From NCBI GenBank assembly GCA_964484785.1, contig CAZAFD010000005.1:1-44075 (forward strand): DNA of 44,075 nucleotides, given 5' to 3'. Under the pieces are notes generated by a model that did not search any database, was not told the origin of the DNA, and saw only the letters and a list, made by a program, of their open reading frames with translations. This document shows, in pieces, positions 8,206-16,600 of the stretch (its first letter is position 1; each line of letters starts with the position of its first letter). A program made the translations under genes and the position numbers. The DNA is from CAZAFD01 sp964484785 (GTDB lineage: Bacteria; Pseudomonadota; Alphaproteobacteria; Rickettsiales; UBA1997).

Positions 8206-10041
8206 CTATTGAGCAATTTTATGCTGTTGAGCATATAAAAGTATTTCTTTAGCAATAGGTGTAGCATTTTGACTGCCGGCGCCTCCATGCTGTATTAAAA
8301 CAGCAATGCCATATTTAGGTTTGTCGTATGGTGCAAAACCTATAAAAATACTATGATGTTCAAATTGACTAAATTCACCTTTCTGTTTATCTATTTTTGC
8401 CTTAGCCTCTAAAGATATAACTTGGGCTGTTCCAGTTTTTCCTGCCATCTCAAAATCCTTCTGTAATATTCTCCTAAAAAAGGCTGTACCACCTTGTTTA
8501 TTCACTACCGTATACATACTACTTTTTACTAAATCTATGGATTTTTTAGAAATCAATGGAGGATTATTAACTAAATTTTTATTATAATTTATAATATTTT
8601 GATTATATAGTAGAATGGGCTTAATTGGGTAACCCCCATTAGCTATCCTTGATACCATTACAGCTAGTTGTAATGGATTCATCAACAAAAAACCTTGACC
8701 TATACCTACATTAATCGTATCTCCCCTTACCCATCGTTCATGAAATCTATCTTTCTTCCATTGCTTAGTCGGTAAAATACCATCTTTAAAATTTGGTAAA
8801 CCAATATCAAAATTTTCTCCAACACCAAAAACCTGCGCTATATCAACTATCTTTTCTATACCGGTAGCAATACTTAGATTCGCAAAAAATATATTACATG
8901 AACGTTGTAGAGCTTCTCTAATATCAAGAAAACCATGTCCTTCATCTTTTTTCCAACATCTAAACTCCCTTGGCCCAAAGTATGTGATACCTCCGCAATA
9001 TATCTGCTTCTCTTCCGGCCATCCATTTTCAAGAGCGGCCACCGCAACTACTGGCTTGAAGGTTGATCCCGGAGGATATAGCGCACTTATATTACGGTTT
9101 ATCATAGGTTTTCTTGGATCGTTATTTATTTCGTTCCAATAACTTTGAGAAACACCATCTATAAAATTATTGGTCTTAAAGGATGGCGTCGAAACCATAG
9201 CTAAAATTTCGCCGGTATTAACATCAACCACCACAGCAGAACCAATTTTTTCTTTTAACAGACCATAAACATACTTTTGTAAGTCTACATCAATTGTTAA
9301 CTTAACATCATCCGTAGTTTTTGATGATACAGTTTCTAGATTCTTAATAGGTAGACCAATAACATTAACCTCAAACTTCTTATAACCTATTTCTCCTATT
9401 AATTTATCATTTAAAGTCTTTTCTAAACCTATCTTACCTATTTTATAGTTTGGATTCATTAAAAGATCCAACTTAGTCTGAGAAGCAAGTTCTTTAATTT
9501 CTGAAGGACTTGGACTTGCAATATAGCCTAGAATATGCGCAAATTCTTCATCATATAAATATTTACGCTTATTATTATTCTCTATAATGATATTTTTTAG
9601 GGCATAAGAATTGGCTTCTAATTTAACTAAATCATCCCATGTAATATGATTTAATATTTGTACTATTGGTTTGTTTCTGTTTTTATATAAGATTCTGTAA
9701 ATTTTATTTTTTTGTTCCTTACTTAAACCCAATATTTCCTGGATTTTATCAACAACTTGTTTGTTTTCTGAACTTTGAAATAGAACTATATCATAGCTGT
9801 CTATATTTTTAGTCAGGGCTTTATTATTTCTGTCCACAAAATTACCACGAACAGGTGGTAAAATTTGTACCTTAATTCTATTGTTTTCTGCTTTATTTAC
9901 AAAAAAATTGAATTTAAAAATTTGTAGATAAGCTAGTCTAGCACATAAAATTACTATTAATAAAAAATAAAATACTAATACAATAAATACCCTCTGTACA
10001 AAAATCCTTCCCTTTAAATGCTCCTGATGTAAGCCAGACAT
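8206..10041 (-). CDS. mrdA: Penicillin-binding protein 2, peptidoglycan transpeptidase
   Basis: 611 residues with a single N-terminal membrane anchor (about 16-38), a PBP dimerisation domain, and a C-terminal transpeptidase domain. The active-site serine is in S-T-F-K (near residue 325), S-C-N forms the SxN motif (near 382) and K-T-G-T is near 534. PBP2 cross-links side-wall peptidoglycan in the elongation machinery with RodA and MreBCD. It starts one base after the mreD stop codon. Its presence, with dapB, M23 and bactofilin genes, shows that a wall is made. Confidence 0.95.
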   Translation of the reverse strand: MSGLHQEHLKGRIFVQRVFIVLVFYFLLIVILCARLAYLQIFKFNFFVNKAENNRIKVQILPPVRGNFVDRNNKALTKNIDSYDIVLFQSSENKQVVDKIQEILGLSKEQKNKIYRILYKNRNKPIVQILNHITWDDLVKLEANSYALKNIIIENNNKRKYLYDEEFAHILGYIASPSPSEIKELASQTKLDLLMNPNYKIGKIGLEKTLNDKLIGEIGYKKFEVNVIGLPIKNLETVSSKTTDDVKLTIDVDLQKYVYGLLKEKIGSAVVVDVNTGEILAMVSTPSFKTNNFIDGVSQSYWNEINNDPRKPMINRNISALYPPGSTFKPVVAVAALENGWPEEKQIYCGGITYFGPREFRCWKKDEGHGFLDIREALQRSCNIFFANLSIATGIEKIVDIAQVFGVGENFDIGLPNFKDGILPTKQWKKDRFHERWVRGDTINVGIGQGFLLMNPLQLAVMVSRIANGGYPIKPILLYNQNIINYNKNLVNNPPLISKKSIDLVKSSMYTVVNKQGGTAFFRRILQKDFEMAGKTGTAQVISLEAKAKIDKQKGEFSQFEHHSIFIGFAPYDKPKYGIAVLIQHGGAGSQNATPIAKEILLYAQQHKIAQ

Positions 10042-10042
10042 A

Positions 10043-10546
10043 TTAGTAAATATACCTTAATTTAAGTTTTTCCAAACCAAAAAATAGCATAATAAAATAG
10101 AAAGAATTTACTATACAACTTATCAGAATACCAGAAAAATTATAGATTGAATTTGATAAGAAAGACAAAATAAACCATCTAAAAAAATTAAACAACAATA
10201 TAAAAATAATAAAACTATATATTGTATACTGTTTTTTATCTAAATTAGGGCAATATGTTTTAAAGAGAGATACAGATTTAATAGCTAACAACCACGAAAT
10301 ACCACTTGTACCAAGATAAGAAAGAGCTAAAGTATCTACTATTAATCCATATAAGAATACATTTATATAAAAAACACTATTAAAGTTAGACTTTAGATAG
10401 CTATAAAATAAGAATATAGAGGGTAGATCCGGCACATAATTCTTATTTGGACTATAAATATTTAAAGCACTTACAAGGCTGGCACATAGTATAAATAAAC
10501 TCAGAATAATTATATATCTAACTACTCTCCATCTATTAAAAATCAT
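10043..10546 (-). CDS. mreD: MreD-like rod-shape membrane protein
   Basis: 167 residues, almost entirely hydrophobic with about five membrane helices. The pattern P-D-L-P-S-I-F-L-F-Y-S-Y followed by G-L-I-V-D-T-L-A-L-S-Y-L-G-T-S-G is the MreD core (GL..D...G..LG). MreD belongs to the elongasome with MreB and MreC. Position supports the call: it directly precedes mrdA. The ATG overlaps the aroK stop codon (ATGA-type coupling). mreB and mreC are not next to it. Confidence 0.8.
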   Translation of the reverse strand: MIFNRWRVVRYIIILSLFILCASLVSALNIYSPNKNYVPDLPSIFLFYSYLKSNFNSVFYINVFLYGLIVDTLALSYLGTSGISWLLAIKSVSLFKTYCPNLDKKQYTIYSFIIFILLFNFFRWFILSFLSNSIYNFSGILISCIVNSFYFIMLFFGLEKLKLRYIY

Positions 10547-11115
10547 TCTTGTGTTTTTTGTTTAGGATCAAAATCCTTTATATAATTAACAAGTAATTTG
10601 ATTATAACATTTGTTGTGGTTTCCTTATTTAGAAAGGTAGTATTAACGCAAATATCGGCCGTAGAATAAAGAGGCATCTTTTGGTTATATAGATTTGTCA
10701 TTATTTCAGTCTTATCACCACTTTCTAACATAGGACGATTATTTCTACGTTCTACTCTCTTTATAAGAGTGTCAAGCTCTACCTCTAAAAATATAGAAAC
10801 AGCTCTTTCTCTTATTTTTTCTCTTATAACATCATCGTCAAAAGCATTACCACCTATTGATAGAACCTGCGGCTTGTTAGAATTTATAATCTTACTTATA
10901 ACTCTTCTTTCAACATTCCTAAAGTATTCTTCTCCCTTTTCTTGAAATATATCTCTAGTACTTTGTCCTTCAACCTTTTCTATTTCTCTATCAGAATCTA
11001 AAAACTTAATTCCTAATTTCTGAGCTAAACCGAAGCCTGTTGTTGTCTTACCAGCTCCCATCATACCAATTAATACAATAGTCTTTCTATTTGACGGATG
11101 TATCACTTCTTCCAT
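10543..11115 (-). CDS. aroK: Shikimate kinase
   Basis: 190 residues with P-loop GMMGAGKTT (about residues 17-25), the shikimate-binding D-S-D motif, the R-N-V-E-R motif and the lid segment R-R-N-N-R-P-M-L. It phosphorylates shikimate with ATP in aromatic/chorismate synthesis. Oddity: the glycine-rich shikimate-binding loop usually written GGGA reads S-I-G-G-N-A, so the third Gly is Asn. It heads a minus-strand unit with mreD and mrdA. No other aro gene is in view, so pathway completeness is unknown. Confidence 0.9.
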   Translation of the reverse strand: MEEVIHPSNRKTIVLIGMMGAGKTTTGFGLAQKLGIKFLDSDREIEKVEGQSTRDIFQEKGEEYFRNVERRVISKIINSNKPQVLSIGGNAFDDDVIREKIRERAVSIFLEVELDTLIKRVERRNNRPMLESGDKTEIMTNLYNQKMPLYSTADICVNTTFLNKETTTNVIIKLLVNYIKDFDPKQKTQE

Positions 11116-11236
11116 TTTCTACTTCTTTATAGATCAGTTAAATAATAAATTTATTCTTGAATATTTTATAAAAAGAGTGAAAATAATCAATCACAATAGA
11201 TTAATACCTATTTGTTTAAAATAGTCAACCAAAATT

Positions 11237-11824
11237 ATGTATAAAGTTATAACAATAGCCATTATAAACAAGCGTAAAAAGGTATATTTACAATATGATA
11301 ATAGATTGATCGACTCTGTATGTAACAATGAAATTTATTCAGAAACAGAGCTTCTTATACCAGATATAGAAAATCTTTTAGCCAAAAACAACCTTTCCTA
11401 CAAAGACCTATCTCATTTGTCCGTGATGAATGGCCCCGCTAATTCCTTGAGTCTTAAGTGTAGTATAACTTGTACTAAAGCTATGAAAGTACTTTTAAAC
11501 ATACCTGTAATAACCAACAACATGTTTGAAATTATAAGCTATAACAGAAACTTTGATTATCTAGTCTTGAACGCTTATTGTAACTTTTTTAATGTAATGG
11601 ATTTTAATAAAAATTATTACAGAATAAAAAAAGACGATTTAAAATCCTTTTTACCGAAAAATTCACTGGTACTTACAGATATAGAGGAAGTTCCAAATAT
11701 TTTAGACAACAACTCTCATGTTAATTTAATTACAGATCACACTAAAGCCATTATGGACAATAATTACAAAAAAATTGTAGAAAACAACTTTACTGAAAAT
11801 CTTAGTGTGTTCGACATATTATAA
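11237..11824 (+). CDS. tsaB: TsaB-like (YeaZ) tRNA t6A-modification partner
   Basis: 195 residues. The diagnostic segment L-L-I-P-D-I-E-N-L-L...L-S-Y-K-D-L-S-H-L-S-V-M-N-G-P-A-N-S-L-S-L-K matches the TsaB signature (LLP.I..LL....L...DL..I.V..GPGSFTGLRIG), but with G-S-F-T-G-L-R changed to A-N-S-L-S-L-K. TsaB scaffolds TsaD and TsaE for t6A37 synthesis on ANN-decoding tRNAs. The C-terminal half is poorly conserved, as in other reduced genomes. It is divergent from aroK and convergent with the DUF167 gene. Confidence 0.75.
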   Translation: MYKVITIAIINKRKKVYLQYDNRLIDSVCNNEIYSETELLIPDIENLLAKNNLSYKDLSHLSVMNGPANSLSLKCSITCTKAMKVLLNIPVITNNMFEIISYNRNFDYLVLNAYCNFFNVMDFNKNYYRIKKDDLKSFLPKNSLVLTDIEEVPNILDNNSHVNLITDHTKAIMDNNYKKIVENNFTENLSVFDIL

Positions 11825-11853
11825 TATCTATAAAAAATAATATCTATAAAAAA
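11822..11853 (+). repeat. Tandem 16-bp duplication at the tsaB stop codon
   Basis: Two exact copies of TAATATCTATAAAAAA (11822-11837, 11838-11853). The first begins with the stop codon of the tsaB-like gene. It looks like a recent slippage or duplication event. Confidence 0.85.
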
Positions 11854-12016
11854 TAAACAAAAGCACAAATCCTAATTCACAAAAATAAAAAACTACCTAT
11901 CTAAGGTTGTAATTCCGTAAAATACCATCAAAATCTCATTGACTTATTCAAAGTAATATTGTACGCTTCTCACTGTGTTACCAATATACACATTTCCATA
12001 TTAACTCCTATATTTA

Positions 12017-12041
12017 CAGTGCATTTCATCGAAGTGCACTG
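12017..12041. terminator. Hairpin between convergent tsaB-like and DUF167 genes
   Basis: CAGTGCA...TGCACTG (7 bp, extended by a G-T pair and TTC/GAA, 3-nt loop). It overlaps the DUF167 stop codon. The plus-strand tail (ggatttatttt) is modestly T-rich, so it may end the tsaB-like transcript. This is a weak call. Confidence 0.35.
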
Positions 12042-12298
12042 GATTTATTTTGAGGAGATTTAATAATCATAGATTTTTTATTAGATTTGTGTCCTTTAAC
12101 AATGTCTATTCGACATTTGGGAATTTTAAATTTATGACTAAAAAGATTTATAATAGCATTATTAGCCATATTGTTTTCTGGGATACTTGTGACCTTAACC
12201 TTAATACAACCCTTATCCAAAGTAATTTCGTTCTTACTTGCGTGTGCTATAACTTTTATATCAAAAATTTTATCAAGCTCTATATTAAAAGACTCCAT
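12026..12298 (-). CDS. DUF167 (YggU family) protein
   Basis: 90 residues with the DUF167 core: V-I-A-H-A-S-K-N-E-I (usual V.P.ASRNEI), then I-K-V-K-V-T-S-I-P-E-N-N-M-A-N-N-A-I-I-N-L-F-S, then I-D-I-V-K-G-H-K-S-N-K-K. The biochemical role is unknown. It overlaps the upstream pseudo-protease gene by 14 nt, implying translational coupling. In many bacteria yggU is beside yggT; here yggT lies 10 kb away. Confidence 0.8.
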   Translation of the reverse strand: MESFNIELDKIFDIKVIAHASKNEITLDKGCIKVKVTSIPENNMANNAIINLFSHKFKIPKCRIDIVKGHKSNKKSMIIKSPQNKSSALR

Positions 12299-13073
12299 TG
12301 ATTATAAAAGTTCTTCTTATTGATAAAGGCTTGGTTATACAAATAACCTGAGTGTTTAACTCATTATGATAATTCCTGACACCTTGCAGAGCAATCTTAT
12401 TAGAATTTATTCTAAAGTCCACGTGATTTTCTATAAGAAATTTTTCTATTAAGTTGCGACCTATAATATTCGGACGAAGGTCTGGTGTATTAGGACCCAG
12501 CAAACCCACCAAACTAAGGTTTTTATCAAGAACCGGTCCACCTTCATCTACTCTCGTCATAGCTGGTAATTTTAACCTTGTATTGGTGTTTTCAAGTATA
12601 ACCTTACCCTGATGTATAAAGGTTTTAAACGGTTCATTATTATTCGTGTAATAATAAACATTTGTCTTATGTAGAAGGTCTTCTGTAGATAATATACTAT
12701 AATTCTTAATATTTGCTCTACGAGAATATACTGGTTGTAATTCCAGCAAGGCTAAATTATAACCACGATTTATGGCAGCTACATCTACCTTATAATAGGT
12801 CTTACTATCTATAACATATATCGATGTTCGCGAGTATTCATTATAATTACAAATATCTTCAACTAGGCTAGCTGTAGTCAACAATTGTGTTTTATTTATA
12901 AAAACTGCATTGCCAGCAAATATACTTCTGCTGATCAAGGCAGTAATTGCACTTCTTGAGAACTTATAATTATAGAAATTGGTCAATCTAGCAACTATGC
13001 AAAAAAAGACAATAATTGCTATCAATAACTTGTATTTTTTTAGAAATTTGTATACTTTTTTATATGTATCCAT
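12285..13073 (-). CDS. Membrane-anchored trypsin-fold protein lacking the catalytic triad
   Basis: 262 residues with an N-terminal membrane helix (about 16-33). The rest follows the S1/DegP-type serine protease pattern: G-N-A-V-F-I-N...L-L-T-T-A-S-L-V (where active enzymes have ..LT.AH.V), N-L-A-L-L-E-L (normally DLALL), and V-D-E-G-G-P-V-L-D (normally G.SGGPLL). His, Asp and Ser are thus replaced by Ser, Asn and Glu. The fold assignment rests on motif spacing; the loss of catalysis is my reading of the alignment. The ATG is 6 nt after the ychF stop, so it is probably transcribed with ychF and the DUF167 gene. Confidence 0.65.
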   Translation of the reverse strand: MDTYKKVYKFLKKYKLLIAIIVFFCIVARLTNFYNYKFSRSAITALISRSIFAGNAVFINKTQLLTTASLVEDICNYNEYSRTSIYVIDSKTYYKVDVAAINRGYNLALLELQPVYSRRANIKNYSILSTEDLLHKTNVYYYTNNNEPFKTFIHQGKVILENTNTRLKLPAMTRVDEGGPVLDKNLSLVGLLGPNTPDLRPNIIGRNLIEKFLIENHVDFRINSNKIALQGVRNYHNELNTQVICITKPLSIRRTFIINGVF

Positions 13074-13079
13074 AATAAA

Positions 13080-14174
13080 TTATACATTAAATCTAAAGTG
13101 AAAGATATCTCCATCTTTAACTATATAATCTTTACCTTCAAGTCTTAATTTACCAGCAGTTTTACAACCCTCTTCACCTTTATATCTTATATAGTCATCA
13201 TATGATATAGTTTCAGCTCTAATAAAGCCCTTTTCAAAATCAGTATGAATAACTCCAGCTGCCCTAGGCGCTAAAGCGTTTTTATTTACAGTCCAAGCAT
13301 GCGCTTCCTTGGGCCCAACTGTAAAAAAACTAATTAGGCCCAGTAGAGAATACGCTATTTTAATAATTTTATCCAAACCCTTTTCACCTAAACCTAGTTC
13401 TGCCAAAAATTCCTGTTTTTCTGCTTCTGTATCTAGATTGGCTATCTCTGCCTCCAATTTAGCAGATATTATTGTATAAATAAAATTATTTTCCTTACAA
13501 AAATCTCTAACAGTTTCAGTATATTTATTGCCTCTTAAAACATCATCTTCTCCAACATTACATACAAAAAACTGTTTCTTACCAGTTAATAACTGTAATG
13601 TTTTAAAAAATTTCTCCTGGTCCTTCTCTAAATTAACTTTAATCGCTGGCTCACCTCTGTTTAATACTTCCAATATTTGTTTCATTAAGTCTATTTGTCC
13701 CACTAAACTCTTATCCCCGTGAGCTTTTTTAGCCAAGTTTGTTATACGTTTTTCTAGATTTTCTATATCAGCTAAAATTAATTCTGTCTGAATTAATTCA
13801 ATATCTCTAATAGGATCTATACCACCCTCTACATGACTAACGTCTTCATCTTCAAAACATCTAACTACATTAGCAACACAATCCACTTCCCTAATATTAC
13901 TTAAGAATTGATTACCTAAACCCTCGCCCCTACTAGCACCCCTTACTAGACCGGCTATATCAACAAACTCTATTTGAGTCTTAATTATCTCTCTGGAATT
14001 AGCTAGATTAGCTAGTTTAGTTAATCTTTCGTCGGGTATACTCACTCTACCAACATTGGCTTCTATCGTACAAAATGGATAGTTAGCAGCCTCTGCCATA
14101 GACGTTTGAGTTAATGCATTAAATAAAGTTGATTTACCAACGTTTGGCAAACCAATTATGCCACATTGCAACAT
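13080..14174 (-). CDS. ychF: Redox-responsive/ribosome-associated ATPase YchF (Obg-like)
   Basis: 364 residues, the usual length. The G1 loop is GLPNVGKSTLFNAL, followed by N-Y-P-F-C-T-I-E-A-N-V-G, the G3 region V-D-I-A-G-L-V-R-G-A-S-R-G-E-G-L-G-N, a central coiled-coil insertion, and a C-terminal TGS domain. YchF hydrolyses ATP rather than GTP, binds ribosomes and affects stress responses. First gene of a three-gene minus-strand run. Confidence 0.96.
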   Translation of the reverse strand: MLQCGIIGLPNVGKSTLFNALTQTSMAEAANYPFCTIEANVGRVSIPDERLTKLANLANSREIIKTQIEFVDIAGLVRGASRGEGLGNQFLSNIREVDCVANVVRCFEDEDVSHVEGGIDPIRDIELIQTELILADIENLEKRITNLAKKAHGDKSLVGQIDLMKQILEVLNRGEPAIKVNLEKDQEKFFKTLQLLTGKKQFFVCNVGEDDVLRGNKYTETVRDFCKENNFIYTIISAKLEAEIANLDTEAEKQEFLAELGLGEKGLDKIIKIAYSLLGLISFFTVGPKEAHAWTVNKNALAPRAAGVIHTDFEKGFIRAETISYDDYIRYKGEEGCKTAGKLRLEGKDYIVKDGDIFHFRFNV

Positions 14175-14257
14175 TCGTAAGACTATTATTTGTTAGTAAC
14201 AACAGTAGGTATAAAATCTTAAAATTCAATAAATTTAGCAGAAATTATCAAGATCAC

Positions 14258-14285
14258 TTGCATTAGTCAAATAACGCATTATAAA
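14258..14285 (+). promoter_or_regulatory. Possible promoter for pilin-like copy C
   Basis: TTGCAT (14258-14263), 16-nt spacer, TATAAA (14280-14285), about 35 nt before the ATG. Matches to consensus are moderate in an AT-rich region. Confidence 0.35.
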
Positions 14286-14319
14286 GATTATAATACATAA
14301 CAACAAATGCATATCAAAT

Positions 14320-15078
14320 ATGTGTATATCCAATAATCTAATAATAGAGAAAGAGGGAGAAGAAAATTTAAGTAATAGTAACTCTCTTAATAAAAGCAAT
14401 ATATCTTTTTTTAATCAATTTAAATCAGCCTTCTCTTTGGTTGAGTTATCTATAGTTCTTATCATAATAGGTCTTCTTATTAGTGCAGTAATAGGAGGAA
14501 GAGCTTTAATTGATCAGGCTAAAATAAATGTAATAAAAAGTGAACTCGAAACAATAAGAATAGCATTAGCCAATTATATAAACGATGGGCAACCCTTAAA
14601 TACAGAAAGTGTGGAGTATGACGGTCCAGCAATTGGCCCGGAAGAATTAATAAATGCTGGGTACTTAGAAGACCCTGGATTGATAGTACACAATGGTTAC
14701 AACGATCATGTATATAAATCAAAAGTCTCAAATAATGCATGGTATAAAGTTTATATGTGGGGTTTGGCTGGATCTAATTCCAAAAATCGGGAGTGTTTTA
14801 CAGCAAGCACAACTAAAAATAAAAACGGGAAATTGCCTGTGTTTAATACATATTACTATGTAATTTCAAATACAGCCTGGGATTATAGTCTTAATCCAGT
14901 ATTTTGCGACAAGTTAGCAGATAAATTGATGTCTTATTATGGTGAGAGTGTTACATCGTCTAATCTTACCTGGTCTTCCCCGTCAAAAATTAACAAGATA
15001 TATGCGTGTTGCGCCAAACATAAAGGCGGTCTTAACAAGGCTATGCTTTATCTCGCAATATATGATCCATATATATAG
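14320..15078 (+). CDS. Prepilin-like surface protein, family copy C
   Basis: 252 residues built like copy B. A 37-residue polar leader (Asn/Ser/Glu-rich) precedes the cleavage site K-S-A|F-S-L-V-E-L (after Ala37, Glu42 at mature +5), a membrane helix to about residue 60, then a domain very different from copy B. Shared landmarks remain: YKSK (132-135), FCDKLADKLMSYYGE (195-209) and an adjacent Cys pair (230-231) where the others have CQC. The C terminus is hydrophobic. Role is inferred to be a pilin-like or pseudopilin-like surface component. It stands alone, between divergent ychF and the minus-strand tRNA-Arg/lpxC genes. Confidence 0.85.
   Translation: MCISNNLIIEKEGEENLSNSNSLNKSNISFFNQFKSAFSLVELSIVLIIIGLLISAVIGGRALIDQAKINVIKSELETIRIALANYINDGQPLNTESVEYDGPAIGPEELINAGYLEDPGLIVHNGYNDHVYKSKVSNNAWYKVYMWGLAGSNSKNRECFTASTTKNKNGKLPVFNTYYYVISNTAWDYSLNPVFCDKLADKLMSYYGESVTSSNLTWSSPSKINKIYACCAKHKGGLNKAMLYLAIYDPYI
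14411..14510 (+). repeat. Conserved prepilin cassette, copy 2
   Basis: 98 of 100 nt identical to 5405-5504, with differences at 14439 (silent) and 14501 (Lys to Arg). Identity drops sharply after this block, although the encoded protein family continues. Confidence 0.9.
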
Positions 15079-15177
15079 AAGATATATTGATACAAATTTA
15101 GTAAAAGAGCAAATAAATCAAGCAGGTTCAATTATACAGTCGGGTCTTTTGTTTACATGAAATACAAAAACAAGAAA

Positions 15178-15254
15178 TGGTACACCTAGAGGGATTCGAA
15201 CCCCCAACCGCTTGGTTCGAAGCCAAGTGCTCTATCCAATTAAGCTATAGGTGC
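15178..15254 (-). tRNA. tRNA-Arg (anticodon UCG)
   Basis: Read on the minus strand it folds into a full cloverleaf: acceptor GCACCTA/TAGGTGT (one G-U pair), D-arm with GCTT...GAGC, anticodon stem CTTGG/CCAAG with loop CTTCGAA (anticodon TCG, for CGA codons), and T-arm with loop TTCGAAT. The 3' CCA is encoded (15178-15180). It lies between pilin-like copy C and lpxC. Confidence 0.95.
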
Positions 15255-15285
15255 TCAAGCAACTACAATACCAGAAAGAATCTTA

Positions 15286-16143
15286 TTATTCAATAATATA
15301 ATTTTCCTTTTCAGAAAAAATACTTTTTAAGAGCATATTATGTAAGCGATGCCCTGCTTTATGAGCTATAATCTTACCGTGGATATTATAACCACAGGTA
15401 AATAGATCTCCTATACAATCTAATAGTTTATGTCTAACCACTTCATTTTGATATCTTAGCCCACTCGGATTAACTACCCCTTCTGAATTAAATACCAAAC
15501 TATTATCTAAACTACCTCCTTTTGCTAAACCTAGTGAGTGCATACGGTCAACCTCATCTTGGTTGCAAAAAGTACGTGCCCTAGCAATGTTTTCTATAAA
15601 AGTTAATTTATCACCATTAAAAGAATAAGATTGGTGACCAATTTGGCCATAACTAAATTCAACATCTATATCAACACAAAAACCATTATAGGGCAATATT
15701 TCTATAAACTTATCTTGCTCAGTATAACGTATTTTTTTCTGTATTTTTAAAAATTTTCTAGCACTATCTAAATAACTAGTACCTACGCTTTTTATCTTTT
15801 TAATAAATTCTATAGCACTACCATCACAAATAGGTATCTCCTGCCGATTTTCAAAAACATCTATAACTGCATTATCTACATCGCAAGCCCACAAGGCCGA
15901 CATCAAATGCTCTATTGTCAATACAGTCATGTCCGCCTTATTGCCTATTGTGGTACCAAGTTCAGTAGCAATTACATTATTATAACAAGCTTTTAATATA
16001 ACAGGTTCACTAGCATTACACCTTTTCCTAAAAACAATTCCTGTATCAGGTCTACTAGGATTTATAATAATTTTGCTCGGCATACCAGAATGTAGACCAA
16101 TACCGCTACACTCTATAGCCTGAGCTATAGTACTTTGCTTCAT
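15286..16143 (-). CDS. lpxC: UDP-3-O-acyl-N-acetylglucosamine deacetylase
   Basis: 285 residues with the LpxC zinc and catalytic motifs: T-I-E-H-L-M-S-A-L near residue 78, H-K-L-L-D-C-I-G-D-L near 236-245 and H-K-A-G-H near 261-265. This is the committed step of lipid A synthesis. The gene begins 8 nt after fabZ, so lpxD-fabZ-lpxC form one unit. The protein is slightly shorter than enterobacterial LpxC and ends soon after the HKAGH motif. Confidence 0.96.
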   Translation of the reverse strand: MKQSTIAQAIECSGIGLHSGMPSKIIINPSRPDTGIVFRKRCNASEPVILKACYNNVIATELGTTIGNKADMTVLTIEHLMSALWACDVDNAVIDVFENRQEIPICDGSAIEFIKKIKSVGTSYLDSARKFLKIQKKIRYTEQDKFIEILPYNGFCVDIDVEFSYGQIGHQSYSFNGDKLTFIENIARARTFCNQDEVDRMHSLGLAKGGSLDNSLVFNSEGVVNPSGLRYQNEVVRHKLLDCIGDLFTCGYNIHGKIIAHKAGHRLHNMLLKSIFSEKENYIIE

Positions 16144-16150
16144 ATTACAA

Positions 16151-16600
16151 CTAGTTTTCTTTCTTCATTTGGGCAGAAAACTTCGCTTCGCATATTAGAT
16201 CGTTATCAACAAATATCTTACCCTCGCAAAACCAAATATTAAGCTTATGTTTTACAATATTTACATGTATCTTAAGAACATCGCCTGGCACAGCTTGTTT
16301 TCTAAATTTAACATCGCTTATACTTGTAAACAGTACACTGAATAAGCTTGGATCAATATCAATGGATTTGACTACAAGTACAGCAGCAGTTTGTGCCATA
16401 GCTTCAACCATTAAAACACCAGGCATAACTGGGTTCTCAGGGAAATGCCCCTGAAAAAATGCCTCATTTATAGTTAAATTCTTTACACCAACAGCGCTTT
16501 GTAATGTTACTAATTCTTCTATTCTATCTATTAATAACATTGGATACCTATGTGGTATCGTCTTCATGATTTCTTTAATACCTAATACTTCACTTGACAT
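16151..16600 (-). CDS. fabZ: 3-hydroxyacyl-[acyl-carrier-protein] dehydratase
   Basis: 149 residues in a hot-dog fold. The active site His lies in G-H-F-P-E-N-P-V-M-P-G-V-L and the Glu in V-E-A-M-A-Q. The N terminus has the H-R-Y-P-M-L-L-I-D-R signature. FabZ dehydrates 3-hydroxyacyl-ACP in fatty acid elongation and shares its substrate pool with LpxA/LpxD. A GGAG Shine-Dalgarno sequence lies about 7 nt before the ATG. Its start overlaps the lpxD end by 11 nt. Confidence 0.96.
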   Translation of the reverse strand: MSSEVLGIKEIMKTIPHRYPMLLIDRIEELVTLQSAVGVKNLTINEAFFQGHFPENPVMPGVLMVEAMAQTAAVLVVKSIDIDPSLFSVLFTSISDVKFRKQAVPGDVLKIHVNIVKHKLNIWFCEGKIFVDNDLICEAKFSAQMKKEN

